Positions 35,625 to 45,063 are shown, numbered from the stretch's first letter. The stretch: 64,000 nucleotides of DNA from Novosphingobium meiothermophilum (GCF_003171715.1 NZ_QGHL01000007.1:62001-126000), one strand, 5' to 3'. A program made the numbers and translations. The notes: generated by a model not told the origin, from the sequence alone.

Positions 35625-37934
35625 ATGAGCGACAGATTCCTTCTCCGCTGTGCGGTTTCGCTTGCCGCGATCTGCACCGCGTTGCCGGCCCATGCACAAG
35701 AAGCGCAGGAAGCCTCTGAAGATGCCGGCCTTGCCGATATCGTCGTTACCGCGCAGCGCCGCGAGGAAAGCCTCCAGCGGGCCGCCGTTGCCGTCACCGC
35801 CATCACGGGCGCCGCGCTTGATTCGGCGGGCATCACGGAAGTGGTGGACTTGCAGAAGCTGGTCCCGGCGCTGGCCGTTGCGCCCACTGGCGGCACCACC
35901 AGCTTCTTCCTGCGCGGCGTCGGCACCAATTCGCAGAACTCCTTTGCTGAAAACGCGGTCGCCTTCAACTTCAACGGCGTCTATGTGGCGCGTCCTTCCG
36001 GTCCTGCGGGGGTCTTCTACGATCTGGCCCGCGTCGAAGTGGTGAAGGGGCCGCAGGGCACGCTCTATGGTCGCAACGCCACCGGCGGCGCTATCAACGT
36101 CATTCCGCGCAAGCCCGAACTGGGCAAGTTCGGTGGCGACATCCGCGCCGAATACGGCAATTACGACAGCAAGAAGGCTTCGGCCGCGCTGAACATTCCG
36201 ATCGGCAATTCCGCTGCCCTGCGCATTGCCGGGCAGGTTGTCGATCGCGATGGTTTCCTTTCCGACGGCTACAGCGATGACCGCGGCGAAGGCGTGCGCG
36301 CTTCGCTTCTGGTCGAGCCTGCGGCGGGCTGGTCGGTGCTGCTGGTCGGCGACTATTTCAACCAGCATGGCAAGGGCTGGGGCAGCGTGCTGCTTCCCAA
36401 CAGCCGCTTTGCGGTGCCCGACATCAACCGCCACATCGGCATTTCCAGCCCTGAGGCGCAGGCCGCGATCCGCACGCTTGCATCCACCCTGTTCGCGCCG
36501 CCGTTCTGCGGTGGTCCGGGCGGTTTCGTGACCAGCGGCTGCATCGATCTGCCTGCCGACAACGGCTTCCTCGACAACCAGTTCTACGGCCTGAGCGCAA
36601 CGCTTGAGGGTGACCTCGGCTTCGCAACGCTCACCATCCAGCCTGCATGGCGCAAGTCCGACATCAACTTCGTCACCTATCTGCCGGGCTTCCGGGGTGA
36701 AGTGGTCGAGGATGCAGAGCAGTATTCTGTCGAGATGCGTCTTTCGTCGAACGGCAACGGTCCTCTTCGCTATGTGCTGGGTGCCTTCTATTTCAGCGAA
36801 GACCAGAACGCGCTGAACTTCTTCCGTCAGGGCGATCTTTCGACCACGCGCTTCACGCCGAACATCAAGACCGAAAGCTATGCGGCGTTCGGCCAGTTCA
36901 CCTATAGCCTCACCGATACCTTCCGCCTCGTGGCGGGCGGGCGCTACACCAAGGAAACCAAGGACCAGCTCACCGCCACGGTTTCGGGCGGGCGTCCCGG
37001 TCCGGTCAATCCGCCGCTGGGGGCGCCGTTCCCCGGTGCTCTCTCGTTCGAACGCTTCACCTGGAAGGCCGGGGTGGAATGGGATGCGGGGCCGTCGTCG
37101 CTGGTCTATGCCGATGTTGCCACGGGCTTCAAGTCGGGCGGGTTCTTTGTTGCCGCCCCGCCGGAAAACACCTTCGCTCCCGAAACGCTCACCGCCTATA
37201 CGCTTGGCACCAAGAACCGCTTCTTCAACAACAAGTTGCAGCTCAATCTTGAAGCGTTCTACTGGGATTACACCAACCAGCAGATCACCTTCGTGGGCGG
37301 TGTGCGCACGGCGGGCGGCATCTTTGCCCAAGGGTCGCGCACCGAGAACGCGGGCAAGTCGCGGATTTATGGTCTTGAAGCCGAAGTGCGCTTCCAGCCC
37401 ACCCGCAATGACCGGTTCGACATGAACGTCCAGTATCTGAACGGGAAATACAACAGCCTCCAGACGGCGAACTTCTCGGCCACCGGCGCACCCGTGGCAA
37501 CGGGCTGCACCATCCTTGGCAGCCGCCTTGCAAACCCCGGCGTGCCCGGAAACAACGCCCGCTTCTTCGATCTCGACTGCTCCGGCAAACCGGCGGTGCA
37601 GGCGCCCGAATGGACGCTCGGCCTTGGCTATGAGCGCGGCTTCGACGTGAGCGACAAGATGCGCCTGCTGCTGGGTGCGCGCACCAGCATTGAATCGAGC
37701 CGCTTCCTCAACGCCAACTACCGCGAGGATGAAAAGCAGGGCAGCTTCATGATGTCGGATGCCTACGTAACGCTCGAAGGCGATGGTGGCCGCTGGACCA
37801 TCACCGGCTTCATCAGCAACATCGAAGACAAGGAAGTTCTGGTCCGCGCCGGAACGCGCCCGATCCTCGATTTCTCGGTCGGCACATTCGCGCCGCCGCG
37901 CACCTACGGCATCCGCATGGGCTATTCATTCTGA
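35625..37934 (+). CDS. TonB-dependent outer-membrane receptor
   Basis: 769-aa receptor with a signal peptide (cleavage near residue 25, AHAQ), an ADIVVTAQRREES segment that includes the TonB-box region, a plug with FFLRGVG, VFYDLARVEVVKGPQGTLYGRNATGGAIN, and a 22-strand barrel ending TYGIRMGYSF with the terminal Phe. GGGAG lies upstream of ATG 35625. The 150-base leader is much more AT-rich than its surroundings and probably holds the promoter; a TTGATA box at 35527 is one candidate. The ligand is unknown. The next gene, an MBL-fold hydrolase, begins at or just after its stop, suggesting a coupled uptake-and-hydrolysis unit. Confidence 0.92.
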   Translation: MSDRFLLRCAVSLAAICTALPAHAQEAQEASEDAGLADIVVTAQRREESLQRAAVAVTAITGAALDSAGITEVVDLQKLVPALAVAPTGGTTSFFLRGVGTNSQNSFAENAVAFNFNGVYVARPSGPAGVFYDLARVEVVKGPQGTLYGRNATGGAINVIPRKPELGKFGGDIRAEYGNYDSKKASAALNIPIGNSAALRIAGQVVDRDGFLSDGYSDDRGEGVRASLLVEPAAGWSVLLVGDYFNQHGKGWGSVLLPNSRFAVPDINRHIGISSPEAQAAIRTLASTLFAPPFCGGPGGFVTSGCIDLPADNGFLDNQFYGLSATLEGDLGFATLTIQPAWRKSDINFVTYLPGFRGEVVEDAEQYSVEMRLSSNGNGPLRYVLGAFYFSEDQNALNFFRQGDLSTTRFTPNIKTESYAAFGQFTYSLTDTFRLVAGGRYTKETKDQLTATVSGGRPGPVNPPLGAPFPGALSFERFTWKAGVEWDAGPSSLVYADVATGFKSGGFFVAAPPENTFAPETLTAYTLGTKNRFFNNKLQLNLEAFYWDYTNQQITFVGGVRTAGGIFAQGSRTENAGKSRIYGLEAEVRFQPTRNDRFDMNVQYLNGKYNSLQTANFSATGAPVATGCTILGSRLANPGVPGNNARFFDLDCSGKPAVQAPEWTLGLGYERGFDVSDKMRLLLGARTSIESSRFLNANYREDEKQGSFMMSDAYVTLEGDGGRWTITGFISNIEDKEVLVRAGTRPILDFSVGTFAPPRTYGIRMGYSF

Positions 37935-38002
37935 TTCGGCGCGATTCCCGCCTGGGGTCTGCCACGCGCTGGCTGGGAACCGCTCTTGGCGCGCTCGCTC
38001 TT

Positions 38003-38938
38003 GTGGGGGGCACGCCTTCGGCCATCGCGCGCGACGCGGTGGCCGAAGGCGGCGCATTCATCACGCTGGGCACGATGGGTGGGCCGGTTGCCGATGGCAA
38101 GCGATCGCAACCGGCCAACCTGCTCGTTGCGGGCAGCGATCTCTACATCGTCGATGCAGGTGATGGCACGGTGCAGCAACTGGCGAAGGCTGGTTTCCAG
38201 CTTCCGCAGGTGCGGGCCGTATTCCTCAGCCACCTCCATGTCGATCACACGGGTGGACTTTCGGCCATCCTCGGTCTACGCAACCAGACCAAGGTTGCCG
38301 TGCCGCTGGTCGTCTATGGACCGCCCGGCACGCGGGAACTGGTAGCGGGCATTGTCGCCTCGATGCGGCCTGCGGCCCTCGCCGGCTATGGCATTCCCGG
38401 CCAGCCCTGGGACGATCCTGCCGCCATGGTCGAGGTGGTGGAGATGGGGGATGGCTTCACCCGGACGATCGGCACCATGAACGTGCGCGCCGTTCAGAAC
38501 ACCCACTATGATTTCGTCCCCGGCAGCGCCGAGGACCGGGCCTTTAAGTCGTTGTCCCTGCGGTTCGATCTGCCAGATCGCTCGATCCTCTACACCGGCG
38601 ATACCGGGCCTTCGCCTGCGGTGGAAAAGCTGGCCCGCGGGGTTGATCTGCTGGTCAGCGAGATGATCGACATTGACGCCACGCTTGCAACGGTGGCGCG
38701 CAATTCGCCGAACATGCCGGAAAAGGCCAAGGCCGATCTGGTGCAGCACCTGACGACTCACCACCTTACCCCGAAGGACGTGGGTCTTCTGGCCAGGCGC
38801 GCGGGTGCAAAGGCGCTGGTCGTGACGCATTTCGCGGGCGGCACCGCTGGGCCTGAGCGGCTCAGCGCCATCGTGGATCTGGTGCGCAAAACCTATTCCG
38901 GCCCGGTCACGCTCGCCAAGGATCTCGACCGGTTCTGA
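38003..38938 (+). CDS. Metallo-beta-lactamase-fold hydrolase, probably exported
   Basis: MBL-fold hydrolase with the binuclear metal motif LSHLHVDHTGG, a further His in QNTHYDF, Asp in YTGDTGPS and His in VTHFAGG, so the metal site is complete. GTG 38003 is the first canonical start. However, the same frame continues upstream through a signal-peptide-like stretch (RWLGTALGALALV, then an SAIA cleavage site) back to the TonB-receptor stop at 37934, without ATG, GTG or TTG. The true start is therefore probably a rare codon such as CTG 37952 or ATT 37934, and the protein is likely periplasmic. Substrate unknown; arylsulfatase-, lactonase- or phosphodiesterase-like MBLs are all possible. Confidence 0.8.
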   Translation: MGGTPSAIARDAVAEGGAFITLGTMGGPVADGKRSQPANLLVAGSDLYIVDAGDGTVQQLAKAGFQLPQVRAVFLSHLHVDHTGGLSAILGLRNQTKVAVPLVVYGPPGTRELVAGIVASMRPAALAGYGIPGQPWDDPAAMVEVVEMGDGFTRTIGTMNVRAVQNTHYDFVPGSAEDRAFKSLSLRFDLPDRSILYTGDTGPSPAVEKLARGVDLLVSEMIDIDATLATVARNSPNMPEKAKADLVQHLTTHHLTPKDVGLLARRAGAKALVVTHFAGGTAGPERLSAIVDLVRKTYSGPVTLAKDLDRF

Positions 38939-38956
38939 GCCTCCCCGCGCGCGCGG

Positions 38957-39619
38957 CTATACCGGCCAGCCTGCGCGGGCGTAGGCTGAATCCCAGAACA
39001 TCCATTCATAGCGCGTCGCCGTGCGGAACGCGCGCGCCATGGCACTGCGCGTCTCCTGCGTTGCGGCAGCGGCGGCCTCGTCCACCAGATCGCGCGCGCG
39101 CGCGGTCGCGCCGCCGAACTCCGGGGTGGCATAGGTATCGATCCATGCGGCGTAGGGATTGGGCGAAGCGGCCTTGGGCTTGATCGCGCATCCCACCTCC
39201 CAATAGACCCAGAAGCATGGCAGGATGCCCGCCACCAGTTCAGCGTAACTGCGCGTGGCGGCCAGATGGCCAAGGAAGCTGGAATAGCCAAGGCAGGCAG
39301 GCGTTGGCTCTGCGGCCCGCACTTGCGCCTCGTCCACCCCGAACATGGCGAAGTAGGATCGGTGCAGGCTCTCCTCCACCATCACCGCAACCTTGGCCCC
39401 GTCAGACCATTCCGCCCGCGCCGCCGCGGTTGGCGCCTTGGCCGCGGCCAGCGCCAGCACGCGGGCATATTCGCCAAGATAGAGGCTGTCCTGCACGATG
39501 TAGTGCCGAAAGGCGTCCTGCTCCAGCGTGCCCTGCGCCAGTTCGGCGAGAAACGGCAGGTCAAGGATCTGGCGGCGCACCGGCAGCATCTCTTCCCAGA
39601 TCGCGTTGCAGAAGCTCAT
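38957..39619 (-). CDS. tenA: TenA family aminopyrimidine aminohydrolase/thiaminase II
   Basis: 220-aa all-helical TenA protein that hydrolyses aminomethyl-pyrimidines derived from thiamine breakdown, so the HMP moiety can be reused. The nucleophile Cys135 (ILPCFWVYW) sits at the same number as in B. subtilis TenA, and the Glu in YEWMFWDSAY is also conserved. It follows a TonB receptor by 16 bases, and the pair is under a TPP riboswitch. This context argues for salvage rather than general thiaminase activity. An alternative TenA_E type is unlikely since the Cys is present. Confidence 0.93.
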   Translation of the reverse strand: MSFCNAIWEEMLPVRRQILDLPFLAELAQGTLEQDAFRHYIVQDSLYLGEYARVLALAAAKAPTAAARAEWSDGAKVAVMVEESLHRSYFAMFGVDEAQVRAAEPTPACLGYSSFLGHLAATRSYAELVAGILPCFWVYWEVGCAIKPKAASPNPYAAWIDTYATPEFGGATARARDLVDEAAAAATQETRSAMARAFRTATRYEWMFWDSAYARAGWPV

Positions 39620-39635
39620 GGCAGATCCTCCTCCT

Positions 39636-41849
39636 TCAGAAGCGGATGGTGGCGCTGGTGCCGAACTGGCGGCCGGGATTGATGGTGAAGCTGTCGAACG
39701 GTCCGCCCGGCTGCATCAGCAGAAGCAGCGGCAACTGCTGCTGCCCGAAGGCGGAAATCGCCCAGCGCTTGTCGAACAGATTGCGCGCCCACACGTCAAG
39801 CGTAAGCCGGCCGACAGTGGCCGCCAGCCGCGTATCGACCGAGGCATATCCGGGGGTGTGCAGGATGTTGTCGATCTCGAAATCGACGCGGCTGACCCAG
39901 TTGACGCCAAGCCGCGCATCGATGGTGGCCTTGCCCGCCTCGCCGCGCCAGGCCAGCGCGCCGTTCACGGTCCAGTCGGGTGCATTGGGGGTGCGGTTGC
40001 CGGTAAGGTCAAGAATGTCCGGCTCGCCCGGTTCGAGGGTGGGGTTGGGCACCAGATAGCGGCCCACCCGGCTGCGTGTATAAGCCGCGCCCGATTGCAG
40101 CCGGAAGCCTGCTCCAAGATCGGCCTCCAGGGCAGCTTCCAGCCCGCGCACATTGACGCGCGGCACCGAGAACACGATGGAATTGCCGAAGAACACCGTG
40201 TTCTGGAAATTGCGGAAATCGGTGAGGAAGCCCGCCAGCGAAAGCCGCACCCGGCCATCGGCCAGCGCGGTCTTGATGCCGGCCTCAATCGACCGCGTGG
40301 TTTCTGCCGCGAACTGTTCGTCATAGGCCACCGGCGGGAAGGGCGCGGGGTTGAAGCCGCCCGCCTTGAAGCCGATGGCCCCGGTCACGTAGGCGGTGAA
40401 ATCGCTGCTCGGCCGCCACGCGAGCGAAATCTTGGGCTGCCACTTTTCGAACACCCGCGCGCGCTGCCCGAACGGGGTGCCCGATACCGCACCCACGTTG
40501 CGTTCGGCTCGGCTGTCGCGGTCATAACGCAGCGCCATCGTCGCCTCGAAGGTGGGCGCCACATCGTAGCTGACCTGCCCGAACAACCCGATCTGGTTTG
40601 AACGGGTTTCCCAGCGCTGCGGCTCGAACCCGCCCAGCAAGGGGCCGAAATCATCGGTCCGGTCACGCTCAAGCCGCTGCGCGAAAACACCGGCCAGCCA
40701 GCGCAGGCGCTGATCGTCGGGTGAGGTCAGGCGCAGTTCGGTGGTATAGGCCCTGATCCCCACAGGCTGCGAAATCGGCGCAAGGCCATCGGGATAGTCC
40801 TGCCCGAAAACGCTGACAGGGCCATTGCGGAAATCGAGTTCCTCGACGAACTGCTTGGCGTAGTCGTCAAGCCCGGCGGTCCACGAGATGCGCAGACCGC
40901 CCGTGGTCTCGTGTTCAAGCGTTGCCTGCACACCCCACCATTCGCGCGATGCCCGGCCCTCGAAATCGCCGAAAGGCTCGGTCAGTGCCGCGCCTGCCAG
41001 CCGCCCGCCGAACTGCCCGGTGACATTGCCCGACGAGATGAACGCCGCGCCGCCATCCTCGTTCGCCCAGCCAAGCCGCAGCTTCAACACCGTTGCCTCG
41101 TCAAGCTCGGCGCGCAGCTTGGCGCGCAGGTTGCGGGTCACGAAGCCGTCCACTTTCCGGCGCAGGAAGGTGTTGGTGATGAAGCCTTCGGTATCGCGCA
41201 GCGATCCGGCAAGGCGCAGTTGCACCTTATCAGAAAGAGGCAGGTTGAAAGCGGCATCGGCGTTCACCGTCAGCCCGTTGCCAAGCCCCAGCGATGCCTC
41301 GCCGCCCGCCTGCGGGCCGGGATCGGCAGTGGTGATGTTGATGATCCCGCCCGATGCCGAACGGCCGAACAGCGCGCCCTGCGGTCCTTTGAGCACTTCG
41401 ATGCGGGCTAGATCATAAGTGCGCAGCGTGAACAGTTCGGGATCGGCCAGTGCCAGCCCATCGACGATATAGGCAATCGAAGGGGCCTGGTTGCGATTGG
41501 TCGATACCCCGCGGATCGAGATGAGATTGGTGCCGGGATCCTGATCGTTGATGATGAAGACGCCGGGTGTCACCGCGATCACATCGTCGATCGTCTCAAG
41601 CCGCAGCGCGGGCACGTCGTCACGGTTGAACACGGTGATCGTGTCCGGCACTTTCAGCAGGCTTTCGGTGCGCCCTCGTGCGGTAACGACAATGTCGACG
41701 CCGGTTTGCGCGGTGGTAGCATCTGCGGCATCCGCGTCGGCGGCGCGCGCCGTTGCGGGGATGAGGCTTGCCGCCATCAGGGCAAGCGATGACGCCGCCA
41801 GCAGGCGGGCAGGCGAAACGATGGATATACGTGTGGCGTGCTTGCGCAT
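39636..41849 (-). CDS. TonB-dependent receptor for thiamine or a thiamine-derived compound
   Basis: 737-aa receptor with a signal peptide (about 36 residues, ending ARAA), a VDIVVTARGRTES segment, a plug containing SIRGVSTNRNQAPS and LARIEVLKGPQGALFGRSASGGIIN, and a barrel that ends QFGTSATIRF. It is the first gene of a TenA operon and its mRNA leader is a TPP riboswitch, which directly ties expression to thiamine pyrophosphate. I infer that it imports thiamine, TPP or a degraded form across the outer membrane. The sequence alone does not fix the ligand. The ribosome binding site GGAGGA lies 8 bases before ATG 41849, inside the aptamer. Confidence 0.92.
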   Translation of the reverse strand: MRKHATRISIVSPARLLAASSLALMAASLIPATARAADADAADATTAQTGVDIVVTARGRTESLLKVPDTITVFNRDDVPALRLETIDDVIAVTPGVFIINDQDPGTNLISIRGVSTNRNQAPSIAYIVDGLALADPELFTLRTYDLARIEVLKGPQGALFGRSASGGIINITTADPGPQAGGEASLGLGNGLTVNADAAFNLPLSDKVQLRLAGSLRDTEGFITNTFLRRKVDGFVTRNLRAKLRAELDEATVLKLRLGWANEDGGAAFISSGNVTGQFGGRLAGAALTEPFGDFEGRASREWWGVQATLEHETTGGLRISWTAGLDDYAKQFVEELDFRNGPVSVFGQDYPDGLAPISQPVGIRAYTTELRLTSPDDQRLRWLAGVFAQRLERDRTDDFGPLLGGFEPQRWETRSNQIGLFGQVSYDVAPTFEATMALRYDRDSRAERNVGAVSGTPFGQRARVFEKWQPKISLAWRPSSDFTAYVTGAIGFKAGGFNPAPFPPVAYDEQFAAETTRSIEAGIKTALADGRVRLSLAGFLTDFRNFQNTVFFGNSIVFSVPRVNVRGLEAALEADLGAGFRLQSGAAYTRSRVGRYLVPNPTLEPGEPDILDLTGNRTPNAPDWTVNGALAWRGEAGKATIDARLGVNWVSRVDFEIDNILHTPGYASVDTRLAATVGRLTLDVWARNLFDKRWAISAFGQQQLPLLLLMQPGGPFDSFTINPGRQFGTSATIRF

Positions 41850-41851
41850 GG

Positions 41852-41963
41852 CCCTATTCCTCCGCCGGTATGAACCGGATCAGGTTCGCGGGTTGGCAGG
41901 CAAGGAACCGGACTGTTCCCGACGCGCCTCTCAGCCTTGGTGGCACCAAGACACCCCGTGGGT
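41852..41963 (-). promoter_or_regulatory. TPP riboswitch (THI element)
   Basis: On the minus strand all conserved THI-box blocks occur in order: ACGGGGTG (plus 41952-41959), GGCTGAGAGG (CTGAGA at 41929-41934), AACCTGATCCGG (CCTGATC at 41878-41884), ATACCGGCG and GGAGGAATAGGG. The variable P3 loop is about 30 bases. The 3' aptamer strand (plus 41858-41865) contains GGAGGA, 8 bases before the receptor start codon, so TPP binding should hide the ribosome binding site and repress translation. There is no T-run between aptamer and gene, which argues against a terminator mechanism. Confidence 0.95.
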
Positions 41964-42021
41964 TGATGCGCGGGCCGATAGACCCTGACGGCACGCTTCG
42001 TCAAGCAGGCCGCACCGTGGC

Positions 42022-44967
42022 TCAGTGCTGCGATACGCCCGGCTCGGCGCCGGCCAGATCCGGCGGAAGGGCTGCCTCGTCGTGCACCACCACCAGTTGC
42101 ACCGCCTGCTCCGGCGCGAGATAGCGCCGTGCCGCGGCCTGAAGATCGGCCGGGACGAGCGCTTCGAGAACCGCTCTTGCCCTGCGCGCCCGCACAAGGC
42201 TTGCAGGATCGCCCTGTGCGCGTTCCACCAGCGACATCCAGCCCGCGTTGGTCTTGAGCGCGTTTTCCATGCGCTCGATCATCGGCGCGCGGGCGCGCTG
42301 GAGAAGGTCCGCGTCGATCGGGCTGTCCATCAGTTGCCGTGCCGTCTCGGCCAGCGCGGCGCGCACGGCCTGAACGTCGGCCAGATCGACCGACGCATTC
42401 ATCATGAAGGTGCCATAGCCACGCCAGACCCGGCTTGGGCTGCTGGCGGCCGCGGGGCTATAGGCTTTGCCCAGCTTCTCGCGCAGTGTCTCGATCAGTT
42501 CGATTCCCGCCACTTCGGCCAGCAGGGCAAGCGTGACGGTTTCTTCCAGATCGCTGTCGTCGCGCGTTGGCCAGACGTGGCGCACGATGGCCTGATTGCG
42601 TTCGCCTGCGTGGCGCAGCACCACCGGGCCGCGCCGCGCGGTGAAGGGGCGTTCGCGCTCTGCCTCATAATCGCGGAAGCCCGCCTCGCGCTCAGGCAGC
42701 GCGCCGAAGGTGCGAGCCACCGCATCGATCACGGCGCTTTCGTCGATATCGCCCACCACCGCGATTTCGATGGCGCCATGGCGCAACCGCTCACCAATGT
42801 CGGCGCGCAGCTTGTCGAACGTCAGCGCAGTATAGCGATCGAGCGATTGCAGCGTGAAGCGCGGATCACCATCGGAAAGGATGGCGCCGATCTGGTTGCC
42901 AAGCGCCGCACCCGGTGAAGAGCGCAGCCGGGCAAAGCTGTTCACGATGTTCTGCCGGTAGAGCACTTCGCCTTCGCGCCGGTATCCCGGATCGGTCAGC
43001 AGCGCGGCCCAGAGCTGCAATTGCAGTGCCAGATCGCGCGGCGTGGTGGTCGTGCCCGTGGCAAAGGTATCGCCTGTGGCGCCAAGGCCCAGACTGACCG
43101 AGCGGCCCGCGAGCAGGCTTTGCAGGTCGTCCTCGCTGTGCTGGCCAAGGCCGCCGCGCGGCAGGCTGCTCACCAGTTCGGTGGCAAGCGGATTGTCGCG
43201 GCTGTCGAGCATTCGTCCGCCGTCAAGGTTGATGCGCACTTCCACGCGGTCCTGCGCCAGCGAGGAATACTTGAGGTTCAGCAGCACATTGTTGGCAAAG
43301 CGCACCTGTCGGATGCGGAAATGCGGCTCCAGCACGTCCGCCACCACACGGCCCGGCGGGCCGAAGTTCTCATAGGCGAAGGGGGCGCTGGGAGGCGGCT
43401 CTTCGGCAGACGTCCTTGCGCGCAAGGCCCGGTTCCATGCAGACCGCAGCGCCTTCGTGCCGCCCTTCGGGGATCGGCGCCCCTGAAAGCGGATCAGCGG
43501 ATCGACCAGCGGCACAAGCTCGCCGCGCAATTCGGCAAGAACGGCTTGCGGCGTGATGGCGGCGGCATAGCGGTTGAAGCGCTCCAGACCCGATTGGGGT
43601 GTCGTGGGCACCTGCTCGTCGCGGACCAGCGCAAGGGCTGCGGCCACAAGCGCGGCGTGCGCGCGCGTCTGTGCGCCGCGTGCCGCATTTTCCAGCGCGG
43701 TGCGGATATTGGCCACCTGCTCGTCGATTTCGGCCTGGGTAAAGCCTTGAGCGAGAGCGCGTGCGTAAGTGGCTGCGGCAGCCGAAAGCCCGCGTTCCCA
43801 TCCACCGTCCACGGTATCGACAATCAGGTTGGTGGTGCGGCCGATGCGGAAAACCTCGCTCGTGCCAAGCCCGGCGCCCCGGAATGGCGGGTCGATCAGG
43901 CGGCTCATGCGCTGGAACCGGCGGTTCATCGCGCCATAGCCGATCTGGCGCAGCAGGGCGCGGCGGCGCTCCTCGGCGCTGTCGGGCTGGCCCAGCCACG
44001 GGCCGTGCCGGGAAACGGTGACGCGTTCCGACAGGGACGGGTCCAGATAGATTGCGCTGGCCCGCTTCTGCCCCGGATCGACCCGTCCTTCATCCGGACG
44101 CGGCGCGGCCGCGCGGGCCCGCCAATCGGAAAAGCGCTGGCGAACGGCCTGCTCCACCGCGTCGGGGTCAAAGTCGCCTACCACGATCAGTGTCGCCTTT
44201 TCGGGCACGTATTCACGCTCCCAGAAGGCGCGCAGGGCAGGAGCGCTGGCTGCCTCCAGCGTCGTGATGGTGCCGATCGGCAGGCGCTGGCGATAGGTGG
44301 CATCGGGGTGGAAGAAGGCAAGCTGCGCTTCCAGATTGGCGCGCTGCCAGCCCTGGCCATCGCGCAGTTCGGCCAGCACCACCCCGCGTTCGCGCGCCAC
44401 GGCATCGGGGCTGAAGGTCAGTTCGCTGGCCGTTTCGCGCATCAGCATCAGTGCGGTGTCGAGCAAGGCGGGATCGCTGCGGGGCAGGTCGAGCATGTAG
44501 GTCGTGTGCTCGAATGATGTCTGGGCGTTGGTATCCGCGCCGAAGGAAAGCCCGCTGCGCTCCAGCAGGCGGACCATCTCGCCTTCGGGCACGCTGGTCG
44601 ATCCGTTGAAGGCCATGTGCTCGACGAAGTGGGCAAAGCCGCGTTCGTCCTCGCGCTCGTGCAGCGATCCGGTGGCAATGTTCAGCCGCACCAGCGCTGT
44701 GCCGGGCGGTGTCGCGTTGCGCCGCACGATGACGCGCATGCCGTTGTCCAGCCGGATGAAGCGGAAATCCGGATCGGGGGGAAGGTCGCTGCCCTCGAAG
44801 GCCCAGTCCCTTGCCGGGGAATCTGCCGGGGCAGCGGCGGCCATGGGCGGGGCGGGTTTCGCCTCAGCCGATGGAATGCGGTCCGGTGCCCCCGTGCATC
44901 CGCCAAGGCCCGGCGCGGCGAGAAGGGCAAGGGCGAGAAAGGTGGCAATCCGGCGGGGCAAGATCAT
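42022..44967 (-). CDS. M16 family zinc metalloprotease, lipoprotein
   Basis: 981-aa two-domain insulinase-family protease (pitrilysin-like). The N-terminus carries a lipobox (LGGC, Cys24), so the protein is probably anchored in a periplasmic membrane leaflet. The inverted zinc motif HFVEH lies around residues 115-119 with the distal Glu in VLAELRDG, so the first half is catalytic. The second half lacks a zinc motif but keeps the Arg/Tyr pair region (REKLGKAYSP) of non-catalytic M16 domains. ATG 44967 gives the lipoprotein signal; the frame continues 28 codons upstream without coding features. It is transcribed toward, but is separate from, the TPP-controlled operon. Confidence 0.9.
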   Translation of the reverse strand: MILPRRIATFLALALLAAPGLGGCTGAPDRIPSAEAKPAPPMAAAAPADSPARDWAFEGSDLPPDPDFRFIRLDNGMRVIVRRNATPPGTALVRLNIATGSLHEREDERGFAHFVEHMAFNGSTSVPEGEMVRLLERSGLSFGADTNAQTSFEHTTYMLDLPRSDPALLDTALMLMRETASELTFSPDAVARERGVVLAELRDGQGWQRANLEAQLAFFHPDATYRQRLPIGTITTLEAASAPALRAFWEREYVPEKATLIVVGDFDPDAVEQAVRQRFSDWRARAAAPRPDEGRVDPGQKRASAIYLDPSLSERVTVSRHGPWLGQPDSAEERRRALLRQIGYGAMNRRFQRMSRLIDPPFRGAGLGTSEVFRIGRTTNLIVDTVDGGWERGLSAAAATYARALAQGFTQAEIDEQVANIRTALENAARGAQTRAHAALVAAALALVRDEQVPTTPQSGLERFNRYAAAITPQAVLAELRGELVPLVDPLIRFQGRRSPKGGTKALRSAWNRALRARTSAEEPPPSAPFAYENFGPPGRVVADVLEPHFRIRQVRFANNVLLNLKYSSLAQDRVEVRINLDGGRMLDSRDNPLATELVSSLPRGGLGQHSEDDLQSLLAGRSVSLGLGATGDTFATGTTTTPRDLALQLQLWAALLTDPGYRREGEVLYRQNIVNSFARLRSSPGAALGNQIGAILSDGDPRFTLQSLDRYTALTFDKLRADIGERLRHGAIEIAVVGDIDESAVIDAVARTFGALPEREAGFRDYEAERERPFTARRGPVVLRHAGERNQAIVRHVWPTRDDSDLEETVTLALLAEVAGIELIETLREKLGKAYSPAAASSPSRVWRGYGTFMMNASVDLADVQAVRAALAETARQLMDSPIDADLLQRARAPMIERMENALKTNAGWMSLVERAQGDPASLVRARRARAVLEALVPADLQAAARRYLAPEQAVQLVVVHDEAALPPDLAGAEPGVSQH

Positions 44968-45063
44968 CACCGCAGGTCTGCCCGCTTGGGCGGTGATGCG
45001 CAATGCCGTCGATCGGTCACTGCCTGCATTGCCGATCGGCAATTGAAGCAACCGGCCGCGCTC

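Noticed and set aside
38003..38940. MBL gene as a pseudogene fragment
   Set aside because: The full metal site and length are intact; only the start codon is unclear.
41852..41963. Cobalamin riboswitch for the TonB receptor
   Set aside because: TonB receptors are often B12-controlled, but the conserved blocks are those of the THI element and no B12 box is visible.
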